The notes below the pieces were generated by a model, which did not search any database, was not told the DNA's origin, and saw only the letters and a list, made by a program, of their open reading frames with translations. This document shows, in pieces, positions 19,026 to 29,011 of a DNA stretch of 64,000 bases; positions within the stretch are counted from its first letter, which is position 1; each line of letters begins with the position of its first letter. This stretch comes from Oceanobacillus timonensis (GTDB taxonomy: Bacteria > Bacillota > Bacilli > Bacillales > Amphibacillaceae). A program made the position numbers and the translations under genes. Location of the stretch: assembly GCF_900166635.1 (NCBI RefSeq), contig NZ_LT800497.1, forward strand, positions 124,001 through 188,000. Reading direction: 5' to 3'.

Positions 19026-19095
19026 GTCCGGTTTTTACATGCAATAATATAAAATAAATTGAAATGAAGCGGATGATAGAGTCGAAACATAAAAT

Positions 19096-19108
19096 AATGT
19101 TCGTGTTT
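19096..19108 (-). promoter_or_regulatory. Candidate PurR box upstream of purA
   Basis: The minus strand reads AAACACGAACATT and matches the PurBox AWWWCCGAACWWT at 11 of 13 positions. It ends just before the -35 of the purA promoter. The usual second inverted box is not clear. Confidence 0.45.
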
Positions 19109-19112
19109 TACA

Positions 19113-19141
19113 TTGACGTGTCTTTTTTTTATTGATAAAAT
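19113..19141 (+). promoter_or_regulatory. Promoter of purA
   Basis: TTGACG, a 17-bp spacer, then TAAAAT, with 120 bp of leader before the purA start. Confidence 0.6.
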
Positions 19142-19240
19142 ACTACATGGTGATTTAAAAAACAAATGATGATAAGTGATTGTGCTGTCATGAGTAGATA
19201 TAGATAAATGATCATGCAGAGCAAGGATCTTCATATATAA

Positions 19241-20551
<1,311 letters not shown>

Positions 20552-20574
20552 TAAAATAGTAAAATAGATGATTA

Positions 20575-20609
20575 AAAAGAGGCTGTCATACGAAGGCAGC
20601 CTCTTTTTG
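20575..20609 (+). terminator. Terminator after purA
   Basis: AAAAGAGGCTG and CAGCCTCTTTT form a near-perfect stem, followed by T. Confidence 0.85.
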
Positions 20610-20951
20610 CTTTGCATAAAGTTCTACGCTATTTGTGAAACATAGATTTTGACGTAGAACCTGGTTTTATTTCAAAAAGTTATCTAAAAGATGAACGTGA
20701 ATGGATGTAAAGTAATAGTAGAATATATGAATTCTACAATAATTAAACATGTTGTCAACAAGACATAATTGCAATTTTACGTTAAAATAGAGAGAGTAAG
20801 TCTATAATTCCGGAGTTTTTAGTAATGATACGAATGAAACCGAGTGAAGGCTTTATAATAAAGAGGATGAAACCTTGATTTTATATGAAACAGATGAAAA
20901 TAAACAAAATGACTACAGAAAATATTTAACTAAAAAAAGGATGTGCAATCA
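20610..20951. other. Intergenic region before walR
   Basis: About 340 bp, A+T-rich. It must contain the wal operon promoter, but I see no promoter with good -35 and -10 spacing, and no RNA structure stands out. Confidence 0.35.
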
Positions 20952-21656
20952 ATGAGTCAAAAAATACTAGTTGTTGACGATGAACAGCCAATTGCAGATA
21001 TATTACAATTTAATTTAGAAAAAGAAGGTTACCAGGTCGTTGTAGCCAATGATGGAGATACAGCAATAGAACTTGCTGAATCCGAGCGTCCTAATTTAAT
21101 TTTATTAGATATCATGCTCCCTGGAAAAGATGGAAATGAAGTATTGCGTGAGATACGTAAAACACAAAGCGTTCCTGTTATTATGCTGACTGCAAAAGAT
21201 GCAGAAATTGATAAAGTGCTTGGGCTGGAGCTGGGTGCAGATGATTATGTGACCAAACCGTTCAGTAACCGGGAATTAATTGCACGTGTGAAAGCAAACC
21301 TGCGTCGTGAAAATGTACCGGCAGATGAATCGACAAAAACATCGAGGGATATTGTGATTGGCGATTTAGCTGTTCATCCAGACGCTTATGTTGTTTCCCG
21401 CAAAGGTGTAGAAATTGAATTAACACATCGTGAATTTGAGCTATTACACTATTTGGCACGTCATATCGGACAAGTGATGACACGTGAACATTTGTTGGAA
21501 ACGGTATGGGGTTATGATTATTTTGGCGATGTACGTACAGTGGATGTGACAGTCCGGCGTTTGCGTGAAAAGATTGAAGAAAATCCGAGTAACCCGTTGT
21601 GGATTGTAACAAGAAGAGGTGTTGGTTATTATCTGCGTAATCCTGAACAGGAGTAA
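20952..21656 (+). CDS. walR: Essential cell-wall response regulator WalR
   Basis: An OmpR-family response regulator that controls autolysins and wall metabolism. It is 234 residues from ATG 20952, which follows AAAAAGG; a GTG three codons upstream is less well placed. The receiver domain has the acidic pair in VVDDEQPI, phospho-acceptor Asp in [12 protein letters not shown] and Lys in DYVTKPF. The C-terminal winged helix has [13 protein letters not shown] and [13 protein letters not shown]. It is almost identical in pattern to Bacillus WalR and starts the walRKHIJ operon. Confidence 0.97.
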   Translation: MSQKILVVDDEQPIADILQFNLEKEGYQVVVANDGDTAIELAESERPNLILLDIMLPGKDGNEVLREIRKTQSVPVIMLTAKDAEIDKVLGLELGADDYVTKPFSNRELIARVKANLRRENVPADESTKTSRDIVIGDLAVHPDAYVVSRKGVEIELTHREFELLHYLARHIGQVMTREHLLETVWGYDYFGDVRTVDVTVRRLREKIEENPSNPLWIVTRRGVGYYLRNPEQE

Positions 21657-21662
21657 GGATGT

Positions 21663-23492
21663 ATGAATAAAGTTGGTTTTTTTAGGTCGATCCAGTTAAA
21701 GTTCATTATTATTTATATCTTGCTGTTAATTTTAGCTGTGCAGGTCATCGGCTCTTTTTTTACAGATCGCTTGGAAGAAGAGTTGATGGATACGTTCAAG
21801 GCTTCTGTCACTGAGCGTGTGGAGATGTTGAGCTATAACCTGGAACAGGCCTTTACCAGAGAACGTTCCGAAGAAGACGATAATTTAGAACAGGAAATTC
21901 AAGCAATTGTAGATGATGTTAATACAGATAATTTAGCAACAACCATTCATGTGTATGATAGCCAAGGCAGTATTTTAGGGACGAATCAGCTCGATGGGCG
22001 GGCAGATATCGGTAAGAAATCCACCGAAACGAATGTGAAGAATACATTATTATTCGATCAGTCCCAGAAAAAAATGTATTTTGACCCGCAAACCGACAGC
22101 AGAGTCTATGTCCATGTAGAACCGTTAATTGGAACGGAAGGGCTGTCGGTTGGTGCTGTTCAATTTAAAGCCTCCATGGAAGAAGTCTATAACCAGATTG
22201 AAGAAATTAATAATATCTTTTTACAAGGTTCCATTTTAGCAATCAGTATTTCGGCCATTCTCGGAATTTTGGTGGCGCGGACCATTACCAAGCCAATCAA
22301 AGAAATGCGTGAACAAGCATTGATTATGTCAAATGGAGACTTCACGCAAAAACTGGATGTTTATGGACGGGATGAGATAGGCCAGCTGGCGGAGACTTTT
22401 AATGATTTGAACAGCAGGCTGAAGCATTCGTATGCCACGATTGAAGAAGAGCGGAGGAAATTGAGCTCTGTTCTTTCCTATATGAGTGATGGAGTTATTG
22501 CGACAGATCAGACAGGGGCAGTCACATTGATGAATGATGCAGCGGCCAGAATGATTGGGGCAAATCCAGATGATGTCATAGGTGATGATCTTATCGATGT
22601 TCTGAACCTGGAAGAAAAATTGGTTGATATCACCAAATTGCCGGACAGCGGTTCGATGATTATTGATTTTAGTGATGAGGAAACGCCATTTATTATACGG
22701 GCAAACTTCTCAACCGTTGTAGATGAAGAAGAAGAAGCGACTGGTTATATCACGGTTATTAGTGATGTAACAGAACAAGAGAAAATAGAGCAGGAACGCA
22801 GAGATTTTGTATCCAATGTATCTCATGAACTCCGGACACCGCTGACAACAATGAAAAGTTACTTAGAAGCATTATCAGATGGTGCTTGGGAAAACAAAGA
22901 AATTGCACCGCGGTTTTTGGATGTTACACAGAAAGAAACAGACCGTATGATTCGGATGGTAAATGATCTGTTGCAGCTGTCCAAAATGGATTCAGATGAA
23001 TTGCCGATGTATAAGGAAAGAACCGAATTTATGGACTACGTGCAACAGGTTCTGGACCGGTATGAAATGAATCTGCCAGAAACGATTACACTGGAGCGCC
23101 ATATACCAAAAGGGAAATCCTTTGTATGGATGGACAGGGATAAAATAACCCAGGTGTTTGATAACGTGATTACCAATGCGTTTAAATACTCGCCAGAAGG
23201 TGGAAAAGTTCGTGTGAATCTCGAGGTAAGACGCCATATGGTTATTGTCAGCATTCAGGATGAAGGAATGGGCGTTCCATATGATAAACTCGATAAAATA
23301 TTTGACCGTTTCTACCGTGCCGATCGTGCAAGAACAAGAAAACTTGGCGGCACAGGACTTGGCTTAGCAATTACCAAAGAACTTGTCGAAGCTCATCATG
23401 GTAAGATTTGGGCGCAAAGTAAAGAAGGAAGCGGAACGACCATTCTATTTACCTTGCCACTCATGGGATCGAAGCGGGGGAAAGGCAAATGA
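21663..23492 (+). CDS. walK: Sensor histidine kinase WalK
   Basis: A 609-residue membrane kinase partner of WalR. Two membrane helices (about 12-32 and 187-205) flank an extracellular Cache-like sensor domain. HAMP (about 206-258), PAS (about 262-370), the dimerisation helix with phospho-acceptor His in SNVSHELRTPLTTM, and the ATPase with N-box DNVITNAFKYSPEGG and G-boxes DEGMGV and GGTGLGLAI follow. It overlaps walH by four bases (ATGA). Length and order match the family. Confidence 0.97.
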   Translation: MNKVGFFRSIQLKFIIIYILLLILAVQVIGSFFTDRLEEELMDTFKASVTERVEMLSYNLEQAFTRERSEEDDNLEQEIQAIVDDVNTDNLATTIHVYDSQGSILGTNQLDGRADIGKKSTETNVKNTLLFDQSQKKMYFDPQTDSRVYVHVEPLIGTEGLSVGAVQFKASMEEVYNQIEEINNIFLQGSILAISISAILGILVARTITKPIKEMREQALIMSNGDFTQKLDVYGRDEIGQLAETFNDLNSRLKHSYATIEEERRKLSSVLSYMSDGVIATDQTGAVTLMNDAAARMIGANPDDVIGDDLIDVLNLEEKLVDITKLPDSGSMIIDFSDEETPFIIRANFSTVVDEEEEATGYITVISDVTEQEKIEQERRDFVSNVSHELRTPLTTMKSYLEALSDGAWENKEIAPRFLDVTQKETDRMIRMVNDLLQLSKMDSDELPMYKERTEFMDYVQQVLDRYEMNLPETITLERHIPKGKSFVWMDRDKITQVFDNVITNAFKYSPEGGKVRVNLEVRRHMVIVSIQDEGMGVPYDKLDKIFDRFYRADRARTRKLGGTGLGLAITKELVEAHHGKIWAQSKEGSGTTILFTLPLMGSKRGKGK

Positions 23493-24796
23493 AATTAGAG
23501 ACTGCAAAATCATTATTACTGATTATTTTAATAGCTACGAGTTTAGTTCTGACGTTCGGAATGTGGAATTACCGGCCGGAATATGAGCCATTAAGTGATG
23601 TAGAATCCGTTGAGGAAGATGATTTAGGCGGTGACATCATGCAAGTACAGGATGCTGTGAAACCGACGGATGTCGTTTTTAAAATGAACGGGCAATTTTT
23701 TGGGTATACAGATCCGGAAGACAGCATGCAGTTTTTTGAAGATATTCAGCAATGGGAATTAACAAATATTCAAAGCAGCGATGTGGAAGAAGACAGAGAA
23801 TCTGGTGCGGAAGTGGAAATCATTTTTCCTTCAGAAGTTCCATTATCGTTATTTGACAATATTTTAAATGTAGATAGTTCATTGACAGACATTACCAACT
23901 TTTATACAGACCGGATGTATATTGATTTAGAGGAAGACGAGGAAACCTTGCATGTTCAATTTGTTTCGATGAATGGGGAACAAATTGTGGAAGCGGATAT
24001 TCCTTCCATGTCTAGCTATGACAGGTTGTTATCGATATTTGGTGAACTGGACGAGGACGATTATGAAGAACAAGAGCTGTTGACAGAGACGGATAGGGAT
24101 ATTTATATCCCCGTTGAACAGAAAATATTAACATCCTATTCTTACACGTTTGATATGATTCCTGCCGGCAATATCAGAAATATTATGTTCAGCAATCCTA
24201 ATTTGGTGAATGTGTCGGAATCAGCTGCCGGTTCCATTATGTATCGAACCGACAACAGACAAGTAAATATCTCCAATTACGGGATGAAATTTATTGATGT
24301 GGCGGAAAGAAATAATGAGCCGACAGAGAAAAGTGTGCTGCAGCAAAGTTTGGAAGATATTAATGATCATGCCGGTTTTACCGAAGATTATCGTTTAGAA
24401 AGCTTTACCGATGATAGTGTTGCTTACCGTCTGTTTCATTTTCAATATCCTGTTATCAATAATTCGAACCCGGATTTGTCGATGATTTATCAACAATGGC
24501 AGAACGACCAATTAAGTGAGTATGACCGTTCCCTGATTTCGCTGGAAACAGTGGCTAATACCTCTTCAACGGATTTAAGAGAAAGCAGTGAAGTCATAGA
24601 AAGTATCCGGAAAGATGACAATGCAGCGGATATTCAGGATGTTCAGATTGCGTATCGTTTAACGATTGAATCCGATGATAATGGAGAGGATTATGTATTA
24701 CTAGAGCCCGAATGGTATCAGCGAATCAACAATAGCTGGTCAGCAGTACCGAAGCAAAATACAGATGCGCAGCAAAATGAAAAAGGGGGAAGTTGA
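23489..24796 (+). CDS. walH: WalK regulatory protein WalH (YycH)
   Basis: A 435-residue bitopic membrane protein with one N-terminal helix (about 7-25) and an extracellular domain; the sequence is acidic, as often in halotolerant species. In Bacillus, YycH and YycI bind the transmembrane part of WalK and hold it back. Sequence conservation is low in this family, so the call rests on length, topology and the fixed position between walK and walI. Confidence 0.9.
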   Translation: MKLETAKSLLLIILIATSLVLTFGMWNYRPEYEPLSDVESVEEDDLGGDIMQVQDAVKPTDVVFKMNGQFFGYTDPEDSMQFFEDIQQWELTNIQSSDVEEDRESGAEVEIIFPSEVPLSLFDNILNVDSSLTDITNFYTDRMYIDLEEDEETLHVQFVSMNGEQIVEADIPSMSSYDRLLSIFGELDEDDYEEQELLTETDRDIYIPVEQKILTSYSYTFDMIPAGNIRNIMFSNPNLVNVSESAAGSIMYRTDNRQVNISNYGMKFIDVAERNNEPTEKSVLQQSLEDINDHAGFTEDYRLESFTDDSVAYRLFHFQYPVINNSNPDLSMIYQQWQNDQLSEYDRSLISLETVANTSSTDLRESSEVIESIRKDDNAADIQDVQIAYRLTIESDDNGEDYVLLEPEWYQRINNSWSAVPKQNTDAQQNEKGGS

Positions 24797-24798
24797 GG

Positions 24799-25740
24799 AT
24801 GCAATGGTCACATATTAAAACACTATTTATTCTCAGTTTCCTTGTCTTGAATGTTTATTTACTATTTCAATTTATCGGCAAGCAGGAAGAGATGGATTTT
24901 CCGGAGCTGGAGGTTAGTGATATGAACTTGGATGAGGAGCTGGACCAAGAAAATATTACTGTTTCTGCAGATGTTGATTTTGAAGTTCCGGAACTGAGTT
25001 ACATCTCTTCCTCCCAAAAGGAATTTTCCCGGTCGGAAATCAGTGATTTAAATGATATAGATGATATAGAAGCGGAGAAGAGTATGGATGATAAGCTATT
25101 AACTGTTGAATTCGACTCTCCATTAGAAATACCGGAAGATTTGGAGCAGGGAGAACTGTCTGATCTGGTCAGCCCTTATGTTTTAAATGCTTCTGAATTC
25201 AGTTTTGGTACATGGAATCATGATTTAAATATTATCGTTTTCTTTCAGAATAAAGAAGATTATCCGATTTATTTAAATCAACATGCGATGCTTACCTTTT
25301 ACGTCAATGATGATAGAGAAATTACGCATTATACACAAACCATGGTTGGTGATGCAAACACGCAAGGAAGCACGGACTTGAATACACCAATGATTGCTAT
25401 TGGTTCGTTGTACCACAATCGTTTTTTAAATACAGAAGAAGACGTAACAGATGTGACGTACGGGTATTATTCCAGAATTGAAGAAGAGGGAGAGGGGACG
25501 CAGGTATTTGCGCCGACTTATAAAATAACGGTAGATGATGAACGTGATTATTTTGTCAACGCAGCAGAGTCCTTTACGTATCCGGGGGATTATACCGAAT
25601 ACCTAACAAGTATGCTGGAGGACAATTATTTAACAAAGCTTGATTCCATGTCAAATAAAGATGGTGATCAAATAGCAGACGACCTTATCTCCATGATGGA
25701 GGATAAGATTGCACCTTTTAGGAGTGATGATTCAGAATGA
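24799..25740 (+). CDS. walI: WalK regulatory protein WalI (YycI)
   Basis: A 313-residue bitopic protein: [26 protein letters not shown] gives the short cytoplasmic start and single helix, followed by an acidic extracellular domain. It acts with WalH on WalK. ATG 24799, two bases after the walH stop, matches the start of known YycI proteins; a TTG two codons upstream is rejected. It overlaps walJ by four bases. Confidence 0.92.
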   Translation: MQWSHIKTLFILSFLVLNVYLLFQFIGKQEEMDFPELEVSDMNLDEELDQENITVSADVDFEVPELSYISSSQKEFSRSEISDLNDIDDIEAEKSMDDKLLTVEFDSPLEIPEDLEQGELSDLVSPYVLNASEFSFGTWNHDLNIIVFFQNKEDYPIYLNQHAMLTFYVNDDREITHYTQTMVGDANTQGSTDLNTPMIAIGSLYHNRFLNTEEDVTDVTYGYYSRIEEEGEGTQVFAPTYKITVDDERDYFVNAAESFTYPGDYTEYLTSMLEDNYLTKLDSMSNKDGDQIADDLISMMEDKIAPFRSDDSE

Positions 25741-26540
25741 GTTTACGTTTTAGTGTGCTTGCATCAGGCAGTACAGGAAATGCATTTTATATAGAAACAG
25801 CACAGCAGCGCCTGTTAGTAGATGCTGGATTAAGCGGGAAAAAGATGGACGGGCTTTTTAAGGAGATTGATGTCGATCCATCCAGGCTCGATGGTATTCT
25901 GGTAACACATGAGCATAGCGATCATATTAAAGGACTGGGTATCTTTGCGCGGAAGTATCAACTTCCTATCTATGCAAATGAAAAAACGTGGCAGGCAATG
26001 GATGCTTCACTCGGCAAGCTGACGATAGATCAGAAATTCCAATTCGAAATGGGTTCTGTCCGGAGCTTTGGAGATATCGAGGTCGAATCGTTTGGCGTGT
26101 CCCATGATGCGGCAGAACCCATGTTTTACACATTCCGTAATGACGGTCAAAAGGTAGCGCTTGTGACAGATTTGGGTTATGTATCAGAACATATTAAGAA
26201 AACGGTGGAGGATGCCGATGCTTATATATTCGAAGCGAATCATGATGTCGAAATGCTGCGGATGGGACGTTACCCTTGGAATGTGAAACGACGCATTTTA
26301 GGAGACTCCGGGCATATTTCCAATGAAGATTCTGGCCTGGCGTTAACGGATATTATTACAGACCGTACGAAGCGGATTTACCTGGCCCATTTAAGTCAGG
26401 ATAATAATATGAAGGATCTGGCACGTATGTCGGTGAACCAGATTTTAACGGAACGCGGGATAGACTTGGAATTGCACGATACCGATCCGGCAGTACCTAC
26501 ATCATTGTACAACGTCGGCTCTGTAAGCGAACGAGTATAA
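25737..26540 (+). CDS. walJ: Metallo-beta-lactamase-fold protein WalJ (YycJ)
   Basis: A 267-residue MBL-fold hydrolase. The metal motif [11 protein letters not shown] (HxHxDH) is at about residues 58-67, with later metal ligands in [16 protein letters not shown] and LAHLSQDN. YycJ relatives act as 5'-3' exonucleases and link cell division to DNA replication or repair. Length and place in the wal operon are standard. It follows walI with an ATGA overlap. Confidence 0.94.
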   Translation: MSLRFSVLASGSTGNAFYIETAQQRLLVDAGLSGKKMDGLFKEIDVDPSRLDGILVTHEHSDHIKGLGIFARKYQLPIYANEKTWQAMDASLGKLTIDQKFQFEMGSVRSFGDIEVESFGVSHDAAEPMFYTFRNDGQKVALVTDLGYVSEHIKKTVEDADAYIFEANHDVEMLRMGRYPWNVKRRILGDSGHISNEDSGLALTDIITDRTKRIYLAHLSQDNNMKDLARMSVNQILTERGIDLELHDTDPAVPTSLYNVGSVSERV

Positions 26541-26859
26541 ATAAGTACAGGATGCCAGGATGCCGCCGCTGGTCTCCGGGCTTCGTCTATGGAAGAAAGG
26601 CCTTCGTTGTAAACGCCACAGGGATAAAATAGATACTGAGGCTTGTGTAGTTGGGATAAAAAATTCATTTATGCATAAACTGAAATGAATGATACCCACA
26701 AACAAGTCTCTTTTATTTTGCACAAATCGCAATTTTGCGTTTAGTTATAAACACGTTTCGGGAATACTTAGGTAGATAGTGTGAAATGAGACTGGGCTTG
26801 AGAACACGATGACTCATCCCGCCAAAATTATGGAGACGAATGGATAAGGAGAAGGATAT
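26541..26859. other. Intergenic region between walJ and htrA
   Basis: About 320 bp with no gene and no clear terminator. It probably carries a separate htrA promoter, but I cannot identify one with confidence. Confidence 0.35.
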
Positions 26860-28080
26860 ATGGAATATAATGACCAGCCGAATCAGCCGCAGCCGGAATC
26901 CAAACCGGATAAAAAAGGGAAAAGGAAATGGCTTGTTCCATTATTGCTGGGGATTATTATTGGCGGAATACTCGTGCTGCTGATTAACCCTGATTTTCTT
27001 CAAAAGGAAAATGCAGAGCAAATAAGCCCTGCTGACAAAGGGGAAATCAATGGAAGCGCAAGCAATAACAACGGCTTGGAACAACCGCTGCAAGTAGATG
27101 TTTCTACACAGCTGACGGATATTATTGAACAAGTAACGCCAGCAGTTGTAGGAATCACAAATCTTCAGCAGAATGTTTCTTGGGGAGCCGACGCTGATGG
27201 CATTGAAGCCGGAACAGGATCAGGCGTTATTTATAAAGTAGAAGGCGGCGAAACGTATATTGTAACGAATCATCATGTGATAGAGGATGCTGATGCTGTC
27301 GAAGTGATTATGTATGATGAAACGCATTTGGAAGCAGAAATTATTGGCAGTGATTTATTTACCGATTTAGCAGTACTTAAAATGGACAGCAGAGATGAAG
27401 ATATGGCAATGGAAATAGGGACGTCGGAAAATTTGAAAGTAGGAGAACCGGCCGTTGCTGTTGGAAACCCGCTGGGAGCCTACTTATCAAGCACGGTTAC
27501 CCAAGGTGTCATCAGCGGCATGGAGCGTACGATTCCAATGGATTTTAATTTTGATGGGCAGCCTGACTGGCAAGCGGAAGTTATTCAGACAGATGCAGCC
27601 ATTAACCCGGGAAACAGCGGCGGTGCACTGGTTAATTTATATGGCCAATTAATCGGAATCAATTCCATGAAAATCAATGAAGAAGCAGTGGAAGGGATTG
27701 GCTTTGCTATCCCGATAGATAGTGCTATTCCTGTTATCGAGGAATTGGAGGAAAACGGGGAAGTCATCCGGCCGTATTTAGGTGTAGAAATCTATTCGAT
27801 TGAAGAGCTGCCGCAATATGAGTGGAGAAATACATTGCAGCTGCCGGTAGAAGTAGAAGGCGGCGTGTATGTATGGAGTGTGGAAAACTTATCCCCCGCT
27901 GATCAAGCTGGTATCCAGCAATATGATGTGATTGTAGCTTTGGATGGCGAGCCAGTTCATAATACGATTGATTTACGAAAAATCCTTTATGAAGAAAAAG
28001 AAGTTGGCGAATCCGTCACGGTAGACTTTTACAGAGATGGAGAGTTACATCAGGAAGAGATGGAGTTAGAAATGCAATAA
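26860..28080 (+). CDS. htrA: HtrA-type membrane serine protease (YycK/HtrC-like)
   Basis: A 406-residue envelope quality-control protease. It has a cytoplasmic Pro/Lys-rich tail (1-27), one membrane helix (about 28-44), a trypsin-like domain with triad His in VTNHHVIEDA, Asp in LFTDLAVLKM and Ser in NPGNSGGALVN, and one PDZ domain (about 300-400; LSPADQAGIQQYDVIVALDG). It is the usual last gene of the wal locus. In Bacillus rlmH follows soon; here rlmH is 20 kb away. Confidence 0.93.
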   Translation: MEYNDQPNQPQPESKPDKKGKRKWLVPLLLGIIIGGILVLLINPDFLQKENAEQISPADKGEINGSASNNNGLEQPLQVDVSTQLTDIIEQVTPAVVGITNLQQNVSWGADADGIEAGTGSGVIYKVEGGETYIVTNHHVIEDADAVEVIMYDETHLEAEIIGSDLFTDLAVLKMDSRDEDMAMEIGTSENLKVGEPAVAVGNPLGAYLSSTVTQGVISGMERTIPMDFNFDGQPDWQAEVIQTDAAINPGNSGGALVNLYGQLIGINSMKINEEAVEGIGFAIPIDSAIPVIEELEENGEVIRPYLGVEIYSIEELPQYEWRNTLQLPVEVEGGVYVWSVENLSPADQAGIQQYDVIVALDGEPVHNTIDLRKILYEEKEVGESVTVDFYRDGELHQEEMELEMQ

Positions 28081-28091
28081 ACAAGTATGTT

Positions 28092-28130
28092 TGGAGAGTG
28101 GATGTTTTGTTCATCCACTCTTTTCTTTTT
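28092..28130 (+). terminator. Terminator after htrA
   Basis: GAGAGTGGATG and CATCCACTCTTTTC form a strong stem-loop with a T-rich tail that runs directly into the first DnaA box. Confidence 0.85.
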
Positions 28131-28322
28131 ATCCACAGAAATTAAGAATTATTCACAATCCGTGGATAAAAAAAGAAAGAAATTCTATATTTGGTGTGGA
28201 AAATAAGTTCCTATACAATATAACTGCGAACGTTTGTGCATATGTGGATGTAATTGTGGATAAGTTAAGGTTTTCCATAAGCTATTAACAGGATTTTTAG
28301 AATTACACAGATGTTGTCCACA
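28129..28322. promoter_or_regulatory. Cluster of DnaA boxes
   Basis: Within 194 bp there are two perfect boxes, TTATCCACA at 28129 and TGTGGATAA at 28255, and four with one mismatch: TTATTCACA 28149, CGTGGATAA 28161, TGTGGAAAA 28195 and TTGTCCACA 28314. A weaker TGTGGATGT is at 28243. The stretch has no gene. Bacillus carries such clusters outside oriC to titrate DnaA and time initiation; by position this is a good candidate for one. Confidence 0.7.
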
Positions 28323-28345
28323 ATCGGGTGTGCGTTTTGTTTTAT

Positions 28346-28484
28346 CGCAGTGTTTTTCTGTAGCGGTCATACTAACCTGACAACATTGCTGCGCTTACTC
28401 GCCCCATCGAAAACCGTTGTCGCAACATCTGAACTAGCACATCCACGTGCGTTGAAAACCACACTGAAGGAAGTTTCACTTTAT
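28346..28484 (+). mobile_element. IS200/IS605-like remnant or mini-element, second copy
   Basis: It starts CGCAGTGTTTTTCTG after TTTAT and ends CACTGAAGGAAGTTTCACTT TAT, matching both ends of the element at 18871. The middle differs and lacks the two hairpins; it may hold the degraded 3' end of a tnpB gene, but I cannot recognise it. Its right end supplies the stop codon of the DoxX-like gene read from the other strand. Confidence 0.45.
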
Positions 28485-28852
28485 ATGAAAGCCTCTTTCT
28501 CTTTCCGTTTGGTCCATAGGAAAGTGAGCAGTACAAGTAAGGTTATATCCAATCGCGATGCAAAGAGAAAAGCAAACATACCCTCATTAGGCAGTATAGG
28601 AAGTTTCGTGAAAAAGAGTGCCCCAAGCATGATAAAAATGAGTGGAATAATGCATATGTGGATAAGTATTCTGCCGATTAACAGCATCCCTGCCATCACT
28701 TCAAACAATGCTACAAAAAAATATACATAGTTGGATAAAGGTATCCCCATTTGATCAAAACTGTTTACCATCGACAGGTCTATAAATTTCATTAACCCAG
28801 AAACGAGGAACACAGCCCCTGTAATATAGCAAATTAACTTTAATGGTTTCAC
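28481..28852 (-). CDS. DoxX-family small membrane protein
   Basis: A 123-residue protein with four hydrophobic segments. The pattern GAVFLVSGLMKFIDL, then FEVMAGMLLIGR and PLIFIMLGALFFT, is typical of DoxX proteins, membrane components linked to quinone or thiol redox systems. GTG 28852 is chosen because GGAGG is nine bases upstream; a TTG at 28861 would abut it. The GTG lies inside the parS palindrome. The stop at 28481-28483 lies within the neighbouring mobile-element end, so the original C-terminus may have been altered. It is divergent from the ABC exporter gene. Confidence 0.75.
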   Translation of the reverse strand: MKPLKLICYITGAVFLVSGLMKFIDLSMVNSFDQMGIPLSNYVYFFVALFEVMAGMLLIGRILIHICIIPLIFIMLGALFFTKLPILPNEGMFAFLFASRLDITLLVLLTFLWTKRKEKEAFI

Positions 28853-28860
28853 GTGAAACA
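28845..28860. promoter_or_regulatory. parS (ParB/Spo0J-binding) site
   Basis: GGTTTCACGTGAAACA matches the bacterial parS consensus TGTTTCACGTGAAACA at 15 of 16 positions; only the first base differs. ParB loads here as a CTP-dependent clamp and recruits SMC near the origin. It overlaps the start codon and ribosome-binding region of the DoxX-like gene. Confidence 0.8.
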
Positions 28861-29011
28861 ACCTCCTTTTTACATATTATGCAGAGAGCAGGACAAACTT
28901 TCCCTGGATTATGAAGAAAAGCATATTGTTTTCCCAATAGATTAACTATATAATTCACTAATGCGAGCAATATTTTTTTATCGCAGAAAAGAAAAGGAAG
29001 GAAGGAGAAAA

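Noticed and set aside
28311..28730. Plus-strand frame across the mobile-element end and the DoxX-like gene
   Set aside because: It crosses the element end and runs antisense to a recognisable membrane protein. Its middle may hold decayed tnpB sequence, but I cannot show it.
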